A stretch of 64,000 bases of DNA from Bacteroidota bacterium (GTDB lineage: Bacteria > Bacteroidota > Bacteroidia > Chitinophagales > Saprospiraceae), in assembly GCA_024642665.1 (NCBI GenBank), contig JAHEAR010000008.1, forward strand, positions 44,053-108,052, read 5' to 3'. Below are positions 45,682-54,320 of this stretch, in pieces. The translations under genes and the position numbers were made by a program. Position 1 is the stretch's first letter. Each line of letters starts with the position of its first letter. The notes below the pieces were generated by a model. It was not told the origin of the DNA, ran no database searches, and was given only the letters and a program-made list of their open reading frames with translations.

Positions 45682-45864
45682 TGCAACCAATATTAGCTGT
45701 GTAGCAATACCTTTATTATAAACAGGACATATGGATCTTTCGTCTGCCTGAATGTGACACTATTAAAAGTACAAATTATATTAATGAACTCATACTATTG
45801 AGGTTGAAAAAAGTATTTGAGCCAAGAAGGTGGTGATGGTTTTAGGAGCTTTCAGTTTTTTTGT

Positions 45865-46344
45865 CTAGTCAATCGGCTCCCATAGTTCAATTTTATTGCC
45901 TTCCGGGTCCAGGATATGGATGAACTTTCCAAAGTCATAAATTTCCATTTGGTCGACAATCGTTACACCGTTTTTTTGCAGTTCCTCCACAAGAACTTCA
46001 AGGTTGCTCACTCGGTAATTGATCATAAAGTCTTTGGCGGAAGGTTCAAAGTATTTCGTGGTTTCGGCAAAAGGAGTCCATTGTGTTTGTCCTTGTTTTG
46101 TGCTGTCAGCACCTTCATACCATGTAAAGGTAGCCCCATAAGGATTTGCGTTTAACCCTAGATTGTCCTGATACCATGCCGTCAGTTTTTTAGGGTCTTT
46201 GGATTTGAAAAAGACGCCTCCTATACCGGTAACTTTTATTTCCGATGATTGGTTTAGGGTTGGAAGTGTAGTGACCGTTTTGAAAGCAAACCCAAGTCCA
46301 AAAGTTATGACCAGGGTCAAGGCCGGCAGTATTGAATTTTTCAT
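45865..46344 (-). CDS. VOC-family (glyoxalase-like) protein with N-terminal membrane anchor
   Basis: A 159-residue protein. Residues 8-26 are hydrophobic (LTLVITFGLGFAFKTV), a signal or anchor uncommon in the vicinal-oxygen-chelate superfamily. The VOC fold follows with VTGIGGVFFKSKDPKKLTAW and ends IHILDPEGNKIELWEP, which contains a typical metal-ligand Glu. Substrate unknown. Confidence 0.88.
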   Translation of the reverse strand: MKNSILPALTLVITFGLGFAFKTVTTLPTLNQSSEIKVTGIGGVFFKSKDPKKLTAWYQDNLGLNANPYGATFTWYEGADSTKQGQTQWTPFAETTKYFEPSAKDFMINYRVSNLEVLVEELQKNGVTIVDQMEIYDFGKFIHILDPEGNKIELWEPID

Positions 46345-46719
46345 GGGAATCAGGTTTTTTCTTTTTTGAATTCAAATGGTTAAATGAAAGATTGAAAGGT
46401 GCACATGGTTTAGACCATGCGTGATTCTTATCAGTTCATTCTGAAATTTAGTTTTTGTTGGTTAGGCTATCGTGTTCATTTTTGAGCAAATGCTCCTGAA
46501 TAACATTATTTAGATTGAGAAGCAGCGTTGATGCCCTCTCTGTCAATCCTGGATGTAAGATAGGGCAATCCTTCTGAAAAGCAATTGTCCTTTGTTTGCT
46601 GCAATTTCATTTTATAGAGTGCCTTGTATTGGTCCGCTTCTATTGCAGCGGATGGGCATCATTTATAGTTTGGTTGATCCGGTTATTTTCCCGACTTTGC
46701 CTTTTAAAATTGAAACAAT
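46345..46719. other. Divergent intergenic region
   Basis: These 375 bases separate the divergent VOC and solute-binding genes. The only structure seen is a 6-bp inverted repeat CATGGT-TTAG-ACCATG at 46404-46419, which may be an operator. Nothing else is supported. Confidence 0.4.
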
Positions 46720-47694
46720 ATGAAAGGTGCACTGTTAATTTCTTTCTTCCTTACGGCGACTGTAATTTTTGGGCAGACGACAAAGCTCAATCTTGCGTCC
46801 GATGTATGGCCTCCTTTTACGGACATATCCTCCGAGCGTGCCTTTGCACTTGACTTAGTAAGTGAAGCACTGTCTCGCACTTCTGTTGAGATGTATTCAG
46901 AAATTCTTGATTTTGAAGAGGTGATGCAAGGCATCGTCGACAAAACCTTTGATGGAAGTGCCGCATTATGGTACAGTCCGGAACGAGCAGAATTTCTTCT
47001 TTACTCTGATCCCTATCTGGAAAACCGTTTAATTCTGGTGGGTAAAAAAGGAAGTAACGTTACGGCACATGCCCTGTCAGCATTAATGGGTAAGAAGATC
47101 GGTGTCGTAGAAAGTTATGCATATGGTTCGTTGTTGGATGATATTGGAACCAACGAATTGGTGATGGGGAAAAGCGATCAGCAAAATCTGGAACGATTGT
47201 TAAAAGGCGAAGTAGACTATTTTCTGGCCGATGCATTGTTGGTAGAATATCTTTTGGAGTATCAAAGTCAGGAAGCAGATAAATATCTCGAAATAGGATC
47301 GGCTACGTTGCTGACTCTTCCACTTTATTTTGCCATCAGAAAAGATATTCCGGATGCTGAAAGGATCATCGAGGCTTTCAATGCAGAGATCATGGCAATG
47401 ATTGCCGATGGCAGTTACAATCGGATATTGCAACTTAATTGGGTATCCACGGATATAGATGGGGATGGAATTCCTGAACTGGTACTCAACGGCAATAAAG
47501 CAGGTCTTGAAGCTCCGTCGAATTCCTATACGGTAAAGTCCAACGCCAGTGCGACTGCTGAAAACTCAAGCAGCTATATGATTGAGGGTAATAAGTATCC
47601 AAGCTGGGAATCGGTTCCGAAAAAATATAAAGTCTCGCAAGTTGAAGTCACAGGTGGTAATCCTGCGGGATTTGGGCCTGTATTTAAATTTTAG
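46720..47694 (+). CDS. Periplasmic solute-binding protein (SBP_bac_3 type) with Ca-loop tail
   Basis: A 324-residue exported protein (signal peptide ending IFGQ, residue 19). The two-lobed amino-acid-binding fold is visible: LNLASDVWPPFTD, FEEVMQGIVDKTFDGSAAL, GKKIGVVESYAYGS and VDYFLADALLVEYLL. After residue 240 comes DIDGDGIPELVLNG, an EF-hand/dockerin-like calcium loop, then a low-complexity tail. No ABC permease or ATPase is near, so it may sense rather than transport. Confidence 0.85.
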   Translation: MKGALLISFFLTATVIFGQTTKLNLASDVWPPFTDISSERAFALDLVSEALSRTSVEMYSEILDFEEVMQGIVDKTFDGSAALWYSPERAEFLLYSDPYLENRLILVGKKGSNVTAHALSALMGKKIGVVESYAYGSLLDDIGTNELVMGKSDQQNLERLLKGEVDYFLADALLVEYLLEYQSQEADKYLEIGSATLLTLPLYFAIRKDIPDAERIIEAFNAEIMAMIADGSYNRILQLNWVSTDIDGDGIPELVLNGNKAGLEAPSNSYTVKSNASATAENSSSYMIEGNKYPSWESVPKKYKVSQVEVTGGNPAGFGPVFKF

Positions 47695-47885
47695 GCTAAA
47701 CCTAAATTGTGATCATTCTGATGCTCAAGCAGGTCTTATCATCATAAGATGATTAGTGTTATATACGCGATCATCTGTTGTGCCGGGTTTGCCTATTTAT
47801 TCAGTAATTCTTCCAACCGTTTCCAAATACCATTGGAATAATTGTGGCAATGCTTAGCACTCTTTTCTTTCCATATCTTTGCGTC

Positions 47886-48683
47886 ATGAATTCAGTATCA
47901 AAATATGGTCAAACTGCATTGGTGGCAGGAGCCTCAGAAGGTATAGGAGCCGCTTTCGCTATACATTTTGCAAAGCAAGGCATGAATCTGGTGTTGATTG
48001 CACGCCGACCCGATCCGCTGGAAATTTTTGCAAATGAACTCAAAGAAAAGTATAAGATTCAGGTCAATACGATTTCATGCGATTTATCGAAAGCACAGGC
48101 TGCACAAATATTGATAGACGAACTAGCGCAAACAGCAATAGATGTTTTGATATATAATGCAGGGCTATCGTATATCGGTGCTTTTGAAGAAAATAGTGAG
48201 GCACATCATCAGGAAATTGCATTTACGAATATTGTAACCCCATTGCGCCTGGTGCAACATTTTGGGAAAAAGATGGTAGAGCGCAAGAGAGGTGCAGTGG
48301 TACTCATGGGTTCTTTAGCCGGTATGCAGGGTGCAGGCTATTTAACGGCTTATGCTGCCAGTAAGGCATTCAACATCATTCTCGGAGAGAGTTTATGGTA
48401 TGAATGGAAGGACAAAGGCGTAGATGTGATTGCCTGTATTGCCGGGGCAACTTCCAGCCCTAATTTCATAAACACGAAGCCGGGAAAGGCAGGTTTGATT
48501 GAACCTAAAGTGCAAACACCGGAAGAGGTCGTAGAGGAATGTTTCCATCATCTTGGTAAACGACCAAGGATTATTTCAGGAAGAGCCAATCGAATCGCCA
48601 GTTTTTTTATGCACCGCATTTTGCCTCGACGGTTGGCGATTAAGATCATGGGCGATACAACGAGAAAAATGTATCGTTTGTAA
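47886..48683 (+). CDS. SDR-family oxidoreductase (17-beta-HSD/ketoreductase-like)
   Basis: A 265-residue enzyme when started at ATG 47886 (MNSVSKYG); the ATG 42 bp upstream adds a non-conserved stretch. Cofactor motif GASEGIG, LIYNAGLSYIG (NAG), catalytic Ser in LMGSLAGMQG and YAASK as the YxxxK pair. Its C-terminal third has a positively charged helix (FFMHRILPRRLAIKIM), typical of membrane-associated long-chain 3-ketoacyl or steroid reductases. It converges on the Erg4/Erg24-type gene, leaving 16 bp. Confidence 0.9.
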   Translation: MNSVSKYGQTALVAGASEGIGAAFAIHFAKQGMNLVLIARRPDPLEIFANELKEKYKIQVNTISCDLSKAQAAQILIDELAQTAIDVLIYNAGLSYIGAFEENSEAHHQEIAFTNIVTPLRLVQHFGKKMVERKRGAVVLMGSLAGMQGAGYLTAYAASKAFNIILGESLWYEWKDKGVDVIACIAGATSSPNFINTKPGKAGLIEPKVQTPEEVVEECFHHLGKRPRIISGRANRIASFFMHRILPRRLAIKIMGDTTRKMYRL

Positions 48684-48699
48684 TCACTCCTCCGGATGA

Positions 48700-49779
48700 T
48701 CAGTATATTTTCGGAATTATTCGATAAGGTACTTTCCTGATGTATTCCTGCCATAGCAGACCATACTTTTTTGCGCAACGCCTGTCATCATCCATTTGAC
48801 GTGGAAACAATAAGAGCACATAGTACAACGGGTATAGCCAGGGCCAGGGTAATGTCAGATGTCCGATGGTGATAACGATGCCCGTAGCCATACTGATTTC
48901 ACCTAAATAATTGATATGTCGACTCAGGCCCCAAAACCCATTTATCAATAGTCTTTTATTGCCATCTGTGATGTATTCCGGCTGAATGCCCAAAAAGCTT
49001 TGATCGGGATCTTTCTTGAAAAAGTATTTCTGCATATTGGCGCCGCGTGCAAGGCTCCAGCCTGCAAAAAAAATAACTACGCCTAAGCCAATGAAGAATG
49101 GAGAGTATTCGGGATTGGGTAAGTCGGCAGTCGACCAGAAAGGAATACTGTAAAAGAAAGGGTAGAAAGCAATACAACCCCATCCTAACTTAAAGCCCAC
49201 CTTTTCCGCAAAAAAGTCATAAGTGTATAAATGGACCTCTTCAAAGGTTAAGTAGTCGATGACAAAATAGGTAAGCAATCCAGTGGCTACAAAAAAACCC
49301 ATGCTTGCGCCTGTTCCAAACAGGATATAGTGATGAGCGGCAAAACTCAAAATGTTAATTTCCAACATAATCGCACCAATTAAATACAGCCACATTTTAG
49401 CATCTATTCGGCCGCCCCAAAGTTGTGGATTGTCCAGACGACCCAAATAAAAATCAGCCAAAAAATTATTTTTCACCTTCGGAAAAGGTATCACAATAAT
49501 CAATGAAAAAATAATGCCAAAGACCACCGCCCCGGCTAAGGCAGGCCAACGAACCAGATAAAACCAATCCCATGAAATGAGCCCGGCATAACATAAGCCG
49601 AACCAGGTCGCCACGGTCAGGAGAAGAACAAATAATCCATTTAAACGATAGGTTAGTTTTTCGTTGGAACCTGTTTTGGTTACATAGCCTGTAACCCATC
49701 TGCCCGGTACGAAAATGTTTAAAATGAAAATGTACAGGTAGACGATGCCCGGGGCTATAAAACCTAAGAGTTGTTCCAT
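48700..49779 (-). CDS. Erg4/Erg24-family sterol reductase-like membrane protein
   Basis: A 359-residue protein with about nine hydrophobic segments. The C-terminal half carries the two signatures of the C-14/C-24 sterol reductase family: LLINGFWGLSRHINYLGE and DDDRRCAKKYGLLWQEY, followed directly by VPYRIIPKIY. The NADPH-binding and substrate pocket residues of the family lie in these blocks. Most members are eukaryotic (Erg24, TM7SF2, DHCR7), with scattered bacterial homologues. The bacterial substrate is unknown; a steroid, hopanoid or isoprenoid double bond is the likely target. It is convergent with an SDR gene. Confidence 0.85.
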   Translation of the reverse strand: MEQLLGFIAPGIVYLYIFILNIFVPGRWVTGYVTKTGSNEKLTYRLNGLFVLLLTVATWFGLCYAGLISWDWFYLVRWPALAGAVVFGIIFSLIIVIPFPKVKNNFLADFYLGRLDNPQLWGGRIDAKMWLYLIGAIMLEINILSFAAHHYILFGTGASMGFFVATGLLTYFVIDYLTFEEVHLYTYDFFAEKVGFKLGWGCIAFYPFFYSIPFWSTADLPNPEYSPFFIGLGVVIFFAGWSLARGANMQKYFFKKDPDQSFLGIQPEYITDGNKRLLINGFWGLSRHINYLGEISMATGIVITIGHLTLPWPWLYPLYYVLLLFPRQMDDDRRCAKKYGLLWQEYIRKVPYRIIPKIY

Positions 49780-49922
49780 GGGAGTTTGTTTTGGATATAA
49801 GTAAAACTACAAAGAATATGGCTTAGGGGCTTCTCTCAGTGTGCAGTCACTGAATATTTAGAAACATACAAGCGTCATTTACGTTGTAAGTCCATCTTTT
49901 GGAGATACCTTAATGGTAGTTT

Positions 49923-50798
49923 TTAGACTTCGTGAGGGACTGGTTCTAATTCATTTCGTCGGGTCCAGAAATAAATAGCAAAGCCAAAAGCAATGATTGG
50001 AAGTACGATGCCAAATTCGTCAATAAAATAAGCAGTGTCTCCTGTGTTTTCAGTTAGTGGGGTGAATACACTTTGAATAAACAGATTATGGCTTCCATGG
50101 AGGATAACAGCCGTCCAGAGACTGCCGGATTTGATACGATACCACGTATAAATGAAACTTATACTTATCACCAAAACCATAAAACAAGGCAGAGAAAACC
50201 AATAAGGTGTGCCGCTGTTATAGTCGGCAAATAACAAAATGGGTAAATGCCAGATTCCCCAAATCAAGCCGGTGATTAATGATGTTGTTGTAAATCCCTG
50301 CGTTTTGTATAATTCCGGAGTCAGAAAACCACGCCAGCCAATTTCCTCTCCTAATGCACTGGACATGCTTCTGAAAATTCCAAAGACACTCACCAGAAGT
50401 GCATAAATGACAATCGACCAACCATCACCAATAGGTCCAAGGCCAAGAAAATCAGTAATTTTGTGCACGGTAGTTTCATCGTAAAAGCCGCCCAGGCCGA
50501 AACTCCATATGATGGCATAGGCGATGGAGGCATATCCCAAGGGAATTAAGTAACTCTGTAACTGATATTTTGTCTTTCCCCATTGCCAGCCAAGATCCGA
50601 AATATTTCTTTTTAGAATCTTGTAGGTCAGTAGTGCTGAAATGCCCGGACACCACATAAGTCCCATCACATAATGTCCTGACCCTCCTCCCAATGTACCT
50701 GAATGAATAATGAGAAAATAGAAAATGGAACTTAGGGAAAATGTAATCGTCAGAAAAATTCCGATAGCCTTAAGTTGAGAGGGGTTTGATTTTTTCAT
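49923..50798 (-). CDS. CPBP-family intramembrane metalloprotease
   Basis: A protein of about 291 residues (start at ATG 50798, MKKSNPSQ; an earlier ATG at 50855 adds a Cys-rich non-hydrophobic leader). About eight membrane segments. The Abi/CPBP motifs are GEEIGWRGFLTPEL (EExxxR) and GLIWGIWHLPILLF (HxxxF-type His), followed by a third His in LHGSHNLFIQ. Family members are Rce1-like CAAX proteases or related membrane hydrolases of unknown substrate. Confidence 0.9.
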   Translation of the reverse strand: MKKSNPSQLKAIGIFLTITFSLSSIFYFLIIHSGTLGGGSGHYVMGLMWCPGISALLTYKILKRNISDLGWQWGKTKYQLQSYLIPLGYASIAYAIIWSFGLGGFYDETTVHKITDFLGLGPIGDGWSIVIYALLVSVFGIFRSMSSALGEEIGWRGFLTPELYKTQGFTTTSLITGLIWGIWHLPILLFADYNSGTPYWFSLPCFMVLVISISFIYTWYRIKSGSLWTAVILHGSHNLFIQSVFTPLTENTGDTAYFIDEFGIVLPIIAFGFAIYFWTRRNELEPVPHEV

Positions 50799-51173
50799 AC
50801 GTATTATTTTTATCCGATGTTGAAGGCAACTAAAACTACAATATATACTGCTCACTCAAACAATTATTGTTTAAAATTATATAAACACTTTTAGTCGATT
50901 AGAGTTAGTCCGCAGGGTAGTAAGTCCTCGAGGTTCAAACTTGGGGTTACAGCGTCCTTGCACAAGCAGAAGGCCCTCAAAATGAAGTGTGAAGAACAAA
51001 ATGGCAGGCCCGCCATCGGGAAGCATCGTCACAAGTTGAAGTCTTAAAGTAACCGTTGGGAACACTTGATGGTAAGCTAAAGAGAGAGTATTTGTTCACC
51101 GGTAGAATACGGATCAGGATATTTTGTCTTATTAGCTTTTTTTTTATCTTAGGAGAGTAAAAAAACCATAAAT
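50799..51173. other. Divergent intergenic region with anomalous block
   Basis: No supported gene. Positions 50880-51065 read without stops on the minus strand for 62 codons (GGPAILFFTLHFEGLLL), with GC content above the flanks, but no start signal or family is seen. It may be a remnant of a repeated element. Confidence 0.35.
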
Positions 51174-51941
51174 ATGAAAAAAACACTAGCCTTTTTATTA
51201 TTGCTTCTGTTTCTGATTCTAGCATGGTTCAGTTGGAGATGGTATAAAGAAACAGTTGTCTGCTGTGCAGAGGAAGTCCCTGTCGTTGCGTATGGACCGC
51301 TGATTTTTGACTGTTCTACCGGAGAAGTAATAACCAATGATCTATGGCCGGATAAAAAGCGTGAAATCATAAACGCACGTCCGGAAGGAAAGAAGTTATT
51401 ACTGGTCGGTCCTTATTTTGGTACTGAACGAGAAGCAGATGGTATTGCCAGAGCGGAAAAAGTAAAATTATTATTTACTGAAATTGCATCAGATGATATT
51501 TTTACCGGTGCTCGTTTTGGCGGTGAGTGTGAAGCGACCAAAGTGAACATGCTGCATGAACTGCAATACAAATGGATCACCCGAAATGATGACGTGATCG
51601 AGCATTTGGATAAAACCATGGTTTTCTATAAGTATGATTCAGATGCAGAAATTACGAATGAACAGGTCTTGAATTATTTTAGTGAATTGTCTTCATTTTT
51701 GAAATCCTCCGGGGATAAAATCATGATTACCGGACATACGGATAGTGACGGAGAAGAGGCCTATAATATGGAACTTGGTATGAGACGTGCTTCTGAGCAT
51801 AGGGATCACCTGGTGAAATTAGGAGTGGATGTCAGTCAGATCAGTATACAGTCAATGGGTGAAACTATGCCTTTCAAGCCCAACGATACGGAGGAAAACA
51901 AAAAAATGAACAGGCGTGTTGAAATACAAATTATTGAATAA
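51174..51941 (+). CDS. OmpA-family envelope protein
   Basis: A 255-residue protein with an N-terminal hydrophobic segment (residues 5-22) as signal or anchor, then a domain with two adjacent Cys (VVCCAEE) and ARAEKVKLLF, which itself resembles a degenerate OmpA-like fold. The C-terminal OmpA domain (about 150-255) binds peptidoglycan: ITGHTDSDGEEAYNMELGMR, RASEHRDHLV and NRRVEIQI carry the conserved Asp and Arg contacts. It is 21 bp upstream of the helix-hairpin-helix gene. Confidence 0.88.
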   Translation: MKKTLAFLLLLLFLILAWFSWRWYKETVVCCAEEVPVVAYGPLIFDCSTGEVITNDLWPDKKREIINARPEGKKLLLVGPYFGTEREADGIARAEKVKLLFTEIASDDIFTGARFGGECEATKVNMLHELQYKWITRNDDVIEHLDKTMVFYKYDSDAEITNEQVLNYFSELSSFLKSSGDKIMITGHTDSDGEEAYNMELGMRRASEHRDHLVKLGVDVSQISIQSMGETMPFKPNDTEENKKMNRRVEIQIIE

Positions 51942-51962
51942 CCTTAAAATGACAATATCATT

Positions 51963-52376
51963 ATGAAACTACTTTTAATAAACACTACGGCATGTGACGG
52001 ATCAAATGTATTCTGGTCATGGTTTCTTTGGTTACTTGCAGCCTTTCTGTTAGGACTCCTGTTGGGCTGGTTATTAAAACAAATCTTTGGCGGAAGTCCG
52101 GCACCGGAAGTAGATGAGCCAAAACAGGATTTGACAAAAATTGAAGGTATTGGCCCTAAGATTGAAGGATTGCTTAATGCTAAAGGCATTCAAAGTTACC
52201 GACAACTTTCAAATGCTTCTCACCGTTTTCTTGAGGCTATGATTACAGAAGCGGGTCCTTCCTTTGCGACCCATAGAGGGATGACCAATACCTGGTCAGC
52301 CCAGGCTAAGCTTGCAGAATTAGGTGAGTGGGACGAACTATTAAAATGGCAGGATGTCCTGAAAGGTGGCATGTAA
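51963..52376 (+). CDS. Small membrane protein with helix-hairpin-helix domain
   Basis: A 137-residue protein with one transmembrane helix (about residues 18-38, WFLWLLAAFLLGLLLGWLL) followed by a soluble helix-hairpin-helix-like domain: DLTKIEGIGPKIEGLLNAKG, then YRQLSNASHRFLEAMI. The KIEGIGPKI motif normally contacts DNA, but the domain here is attached to the membrane. Such proteins are commonly paired with OmpA genes in Bacteroidota, as here. Function unknown. Confidence 0.82.
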   Translation: MKLLLINTTACDGSNVFWSWFLWLLAAFLLGLLLGWLLKQIFGGSPAPEVDEPKQDLTKIEGIGPKIEGLLNAKGIQSYRQLSNASHRFLEAMITEAGPSFATHRGMTNTWSAQAKLAELGEWDELLKWQDVLKGGM

Positions 52377-52394
52377 ATCTGCTGAACAGTTTTT

Positions 52395-52429
52395 AAAGCC
52401 CTTACTGTTAAGTAAGGGCTTTTTTTTAT
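52395..52429 (+). terminator. Rho-independent terminator
   Basis: An 11-bp perfect stem (AAAGCCCTTAC, 52395-52405, with GTAAGGGCTTT, 52412-52422) and 6-base loop followed by a T run. It ends the OmpA/HHH operon and could also serve the convergent gene. Confidence 0.9.
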
Positions 52430-52447
52430 TGCCTGTGGGGTCTAATT

Positions 52448-53413
52448 CTATTCTGGAACTACAAAAGGTTTAAGCATGTTTTTGCTCATCGTATTTGGTA
52501 CTTCAGCAATTAATGCATAATTACCGGGTTCCAGTGTTGCCGTAAAATAACCTGTGTTTCCTACAGGCATATCATTAACTCCACCTAAAAATGTGATAGC
52601 ATTTGGTGCAGGTTCAATTAATCCTTTTGGATCAGCCCAATTCATCCAATTCTCCAATTCTTTGAGATCAGCATCTTCATCAAGCTTGACCAGATTTATA
52701 TCATGGCCAACAAAATTTTCATGGACAATTTGATCCTTAAAGAATACGGAGAAGACATGTTTGCCGGCAGCAATGGAATCATTAAAAACAATCCCTTCCG
52801 TACTGGAAATGCGTATAGGTATATCAGCGTTTAATGGGTTGTTACCACTATCCTCATTAGTCACGAACAGATCTTTTGTCATACCCATAGAGGTGTGAAA
52901 CATGCCATTACTCATTTTTACATAGCATTCAATCATGTACTTCCCCGGTTTCAAATGAAGAGTGGTTTCTCCCACTTGATTTGGGGAGAGTAGCCCGGAG
53001 CCTCCAACAAACACCACTTCTCCAAACCACTCCGGAAGTTTCGCAAACTCGGCAAAGCCTTCTTCCGTTTTGCCTTCCATGATTAATTTCATGGCACTGT
53101 CAAATACCGGCGCAACGAAATTTTCAGCATCTTTCGAAGTTTTTCCCTCCGGATACTTATCCACCAGGAAAAAGTGTGTTTGCGGGGATTTGTTATTGTA
53201 ACGAAACGTATTCCATCCTGAAGAAATCGTATCAGGCATTTGAAAATCCATTTTTTCAGTTGTTATTACGATGACATTCTCTTTTTCTATTGATTCTTGA
53301 GGTTTTTCATTGCTGTCACGTTTACAGGAAAAGATTATTAAAAATCCGGTTGAAATAAGTACCAACAATTGAAAGAGTGTAGTTGTTTTTCTAATGCGAA
53401 TGAATGGTTTCAT
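52448..53413 (-). CDS. Lipoprotein with two cupredoxin-like domains
   Basis: A 321-residue lipoprotein (lipobox IFSC, Cys30). Residues 45-185 form a cupredoxin-like domain: a first strand with KMDFQMPDTISSGWNTFRY, THFFLVDKYP with a candidate His ligand and a C-terminal CYVKMSNGMFHTSMGM with Cys, His and Met spaced as a type 1 copper site (H-x4-M) but with a longer Cys-His loop. Residues 195-321 repeat the fold without Cys or His (YALIAEVPNTMSKNM). Copper binding in domain one is inferred, not shown. Confidence 0.72.
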   Translation of the reverse strand: MKPFIRIRKTTTLFQLLVLISTGFLIIFSCKRDSNEKPQESIEKENVIVITTEKMDFQMPDTISSGWNTFRYNNKSPQTHFFLVDKYPEGKTSKDAENFVAPVFDSAMKLIMEGKTEEGFAEFAKLPEWFGEVVFVGGSGLLSPNQVGETTLHLKPGKYMIECYVKMSNGMFHTSMGMTKDLFVTNEDSGNNPLNADIPIRISSTEGIVFNDSIAAGKHVFSVFFKDQIVHENFVGHDINLVKLDEDADLKELENWMNWADPKGLIEPAPNAITFLGGVNDMPVGNTGYFTATLEPGNYALIAEVPNTMSKNMLKPFVVPE

Positions 53414-53531
53414 GAATTTGATTTTATGTTTGGTAAATAGGTGGCCTTGTCTTGTATGTAATTATACTATTTGTGGATTCCGACAGACACTTCAACGGAA
53501 TCTAAATATCAAACCTCTTTACAAATAAGAT

Positions 53532-53945
53532 TTACTGTACCGTTGAATATTCGAAAGGACCTTGATAGGACCCCTCTTCACCGGTAAGCGATTGTTCCAG
53601 CAATACTGAATTTGCTGTTAAATTTGAGAATCTCAACCAGGCAATGGTAGGTTGTCCCGGTCCTTGTCCTGGAAGGTAATCCACTTTCAGTACAAGATTA
53701 GCTTCATCTGTCCATACCCAATAGCCTAAGAAATTGTTCGCGGAAGAATTGCCATCGCTTTGTTCAAAATTTCCATTGGAGAATATGTATATATCCGCAT
53801 TTGCACTGCCGGAGTACCACCACTTATCCAGTAGTGTAGCTGAACCCGGTATGACATCGCCATCTTTTTTATCACTACAACTAAATAAAGAGAAGAAAGC
53901 TACACATAAGAATAGGAAAAGAAGATTGGCAATTTTGTTTTTCAT
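53532..53945 (-). CDS. Hypothetical lipoprotein
   Basis: A 137-residue lipoprotein with leader ending FSLFSC (Cys23). The rest is a small beta-rich domain with WWYSGSANADIYIFSNG and WVWTDEANLVLKVDY, resembling lipocalin-like lipoproteins (ligand not known). It lies 118 bp upstream of the cupredoxin-like lipoprotein gene on the same strand. Confidence 0.75.
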   Translation of the reverse strand: MKNKIANLLFLFLCVAFFSLFSCSDKKDGDVIPGSATLLDKWWYSGSANADIYIFSNGNFEQSDGNSSANNFLGYWVWTDEANLVLKVDYLPGQGPGQPTIAWLRFSNLTANSVLLEQSLTGEEGSYQGPFEYSTVQ

Positions 53946-54320
53946 GGTGTTTGATTTTATAGTTATGAATAGGGCGTTCCAAAAATCTGATTGTCAGCTT
54001 CTGAATGGACATGGCATTAGCAAGATCAATGTGATGAATCGTTACAATATTCCTTCATTAGTTTAGATCTGAGAAAAAACCTAGTCCTTTTTTCAACGAT
54101 TGAGAAAAAGATATGTCTTACAGAGAACCAAATAATTTCCTGAAAGGTAAATAAGGGTTTGTTTCACCGCTGCAGTGAATTTGTAAATGGAGGATTTGGC
54201 TTCGTGGATTGTAAAAAAAGATGGAAAAACAGAAAAGGGCAACTGCTGGAAGCGATGTGACTTTTCCCGTTCTTCTAACCGCCTTCGTTTAAAGGATAGA
54301 AAAAGTACTATGTACAGGTA
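53946..54320. other. Non-coding gap
   Basis: These 375 bases contain no gene I can support. A near-palindrome CTTTTTTCAA/TTGAGAAAAAG at 54087-54110 is present, with one bulge, and could be a weak hairpin. Confidence 0.4.

Noticed and set aside
47734-47749. TCTTAT-CATC-ATAAGA inverted repeat after the solute-binding gene
   Set aside because: The stem is AT-only apart from one pair per arm and lacks a T run, so it is too weak to call a terminator.
50925-50950. GGTTCAAAC reminiscent of a tRNA T-loop
   Set aside because: The flanking bases cannot form a T-stem and no acceptor or anticodon arms are present.
53734-54066. A 110-codon plus-strand frame over a lipoprotein gene
   Set aside because: It mostly lies antisense to a gene with a clear lipobox and shows no domain of its own.
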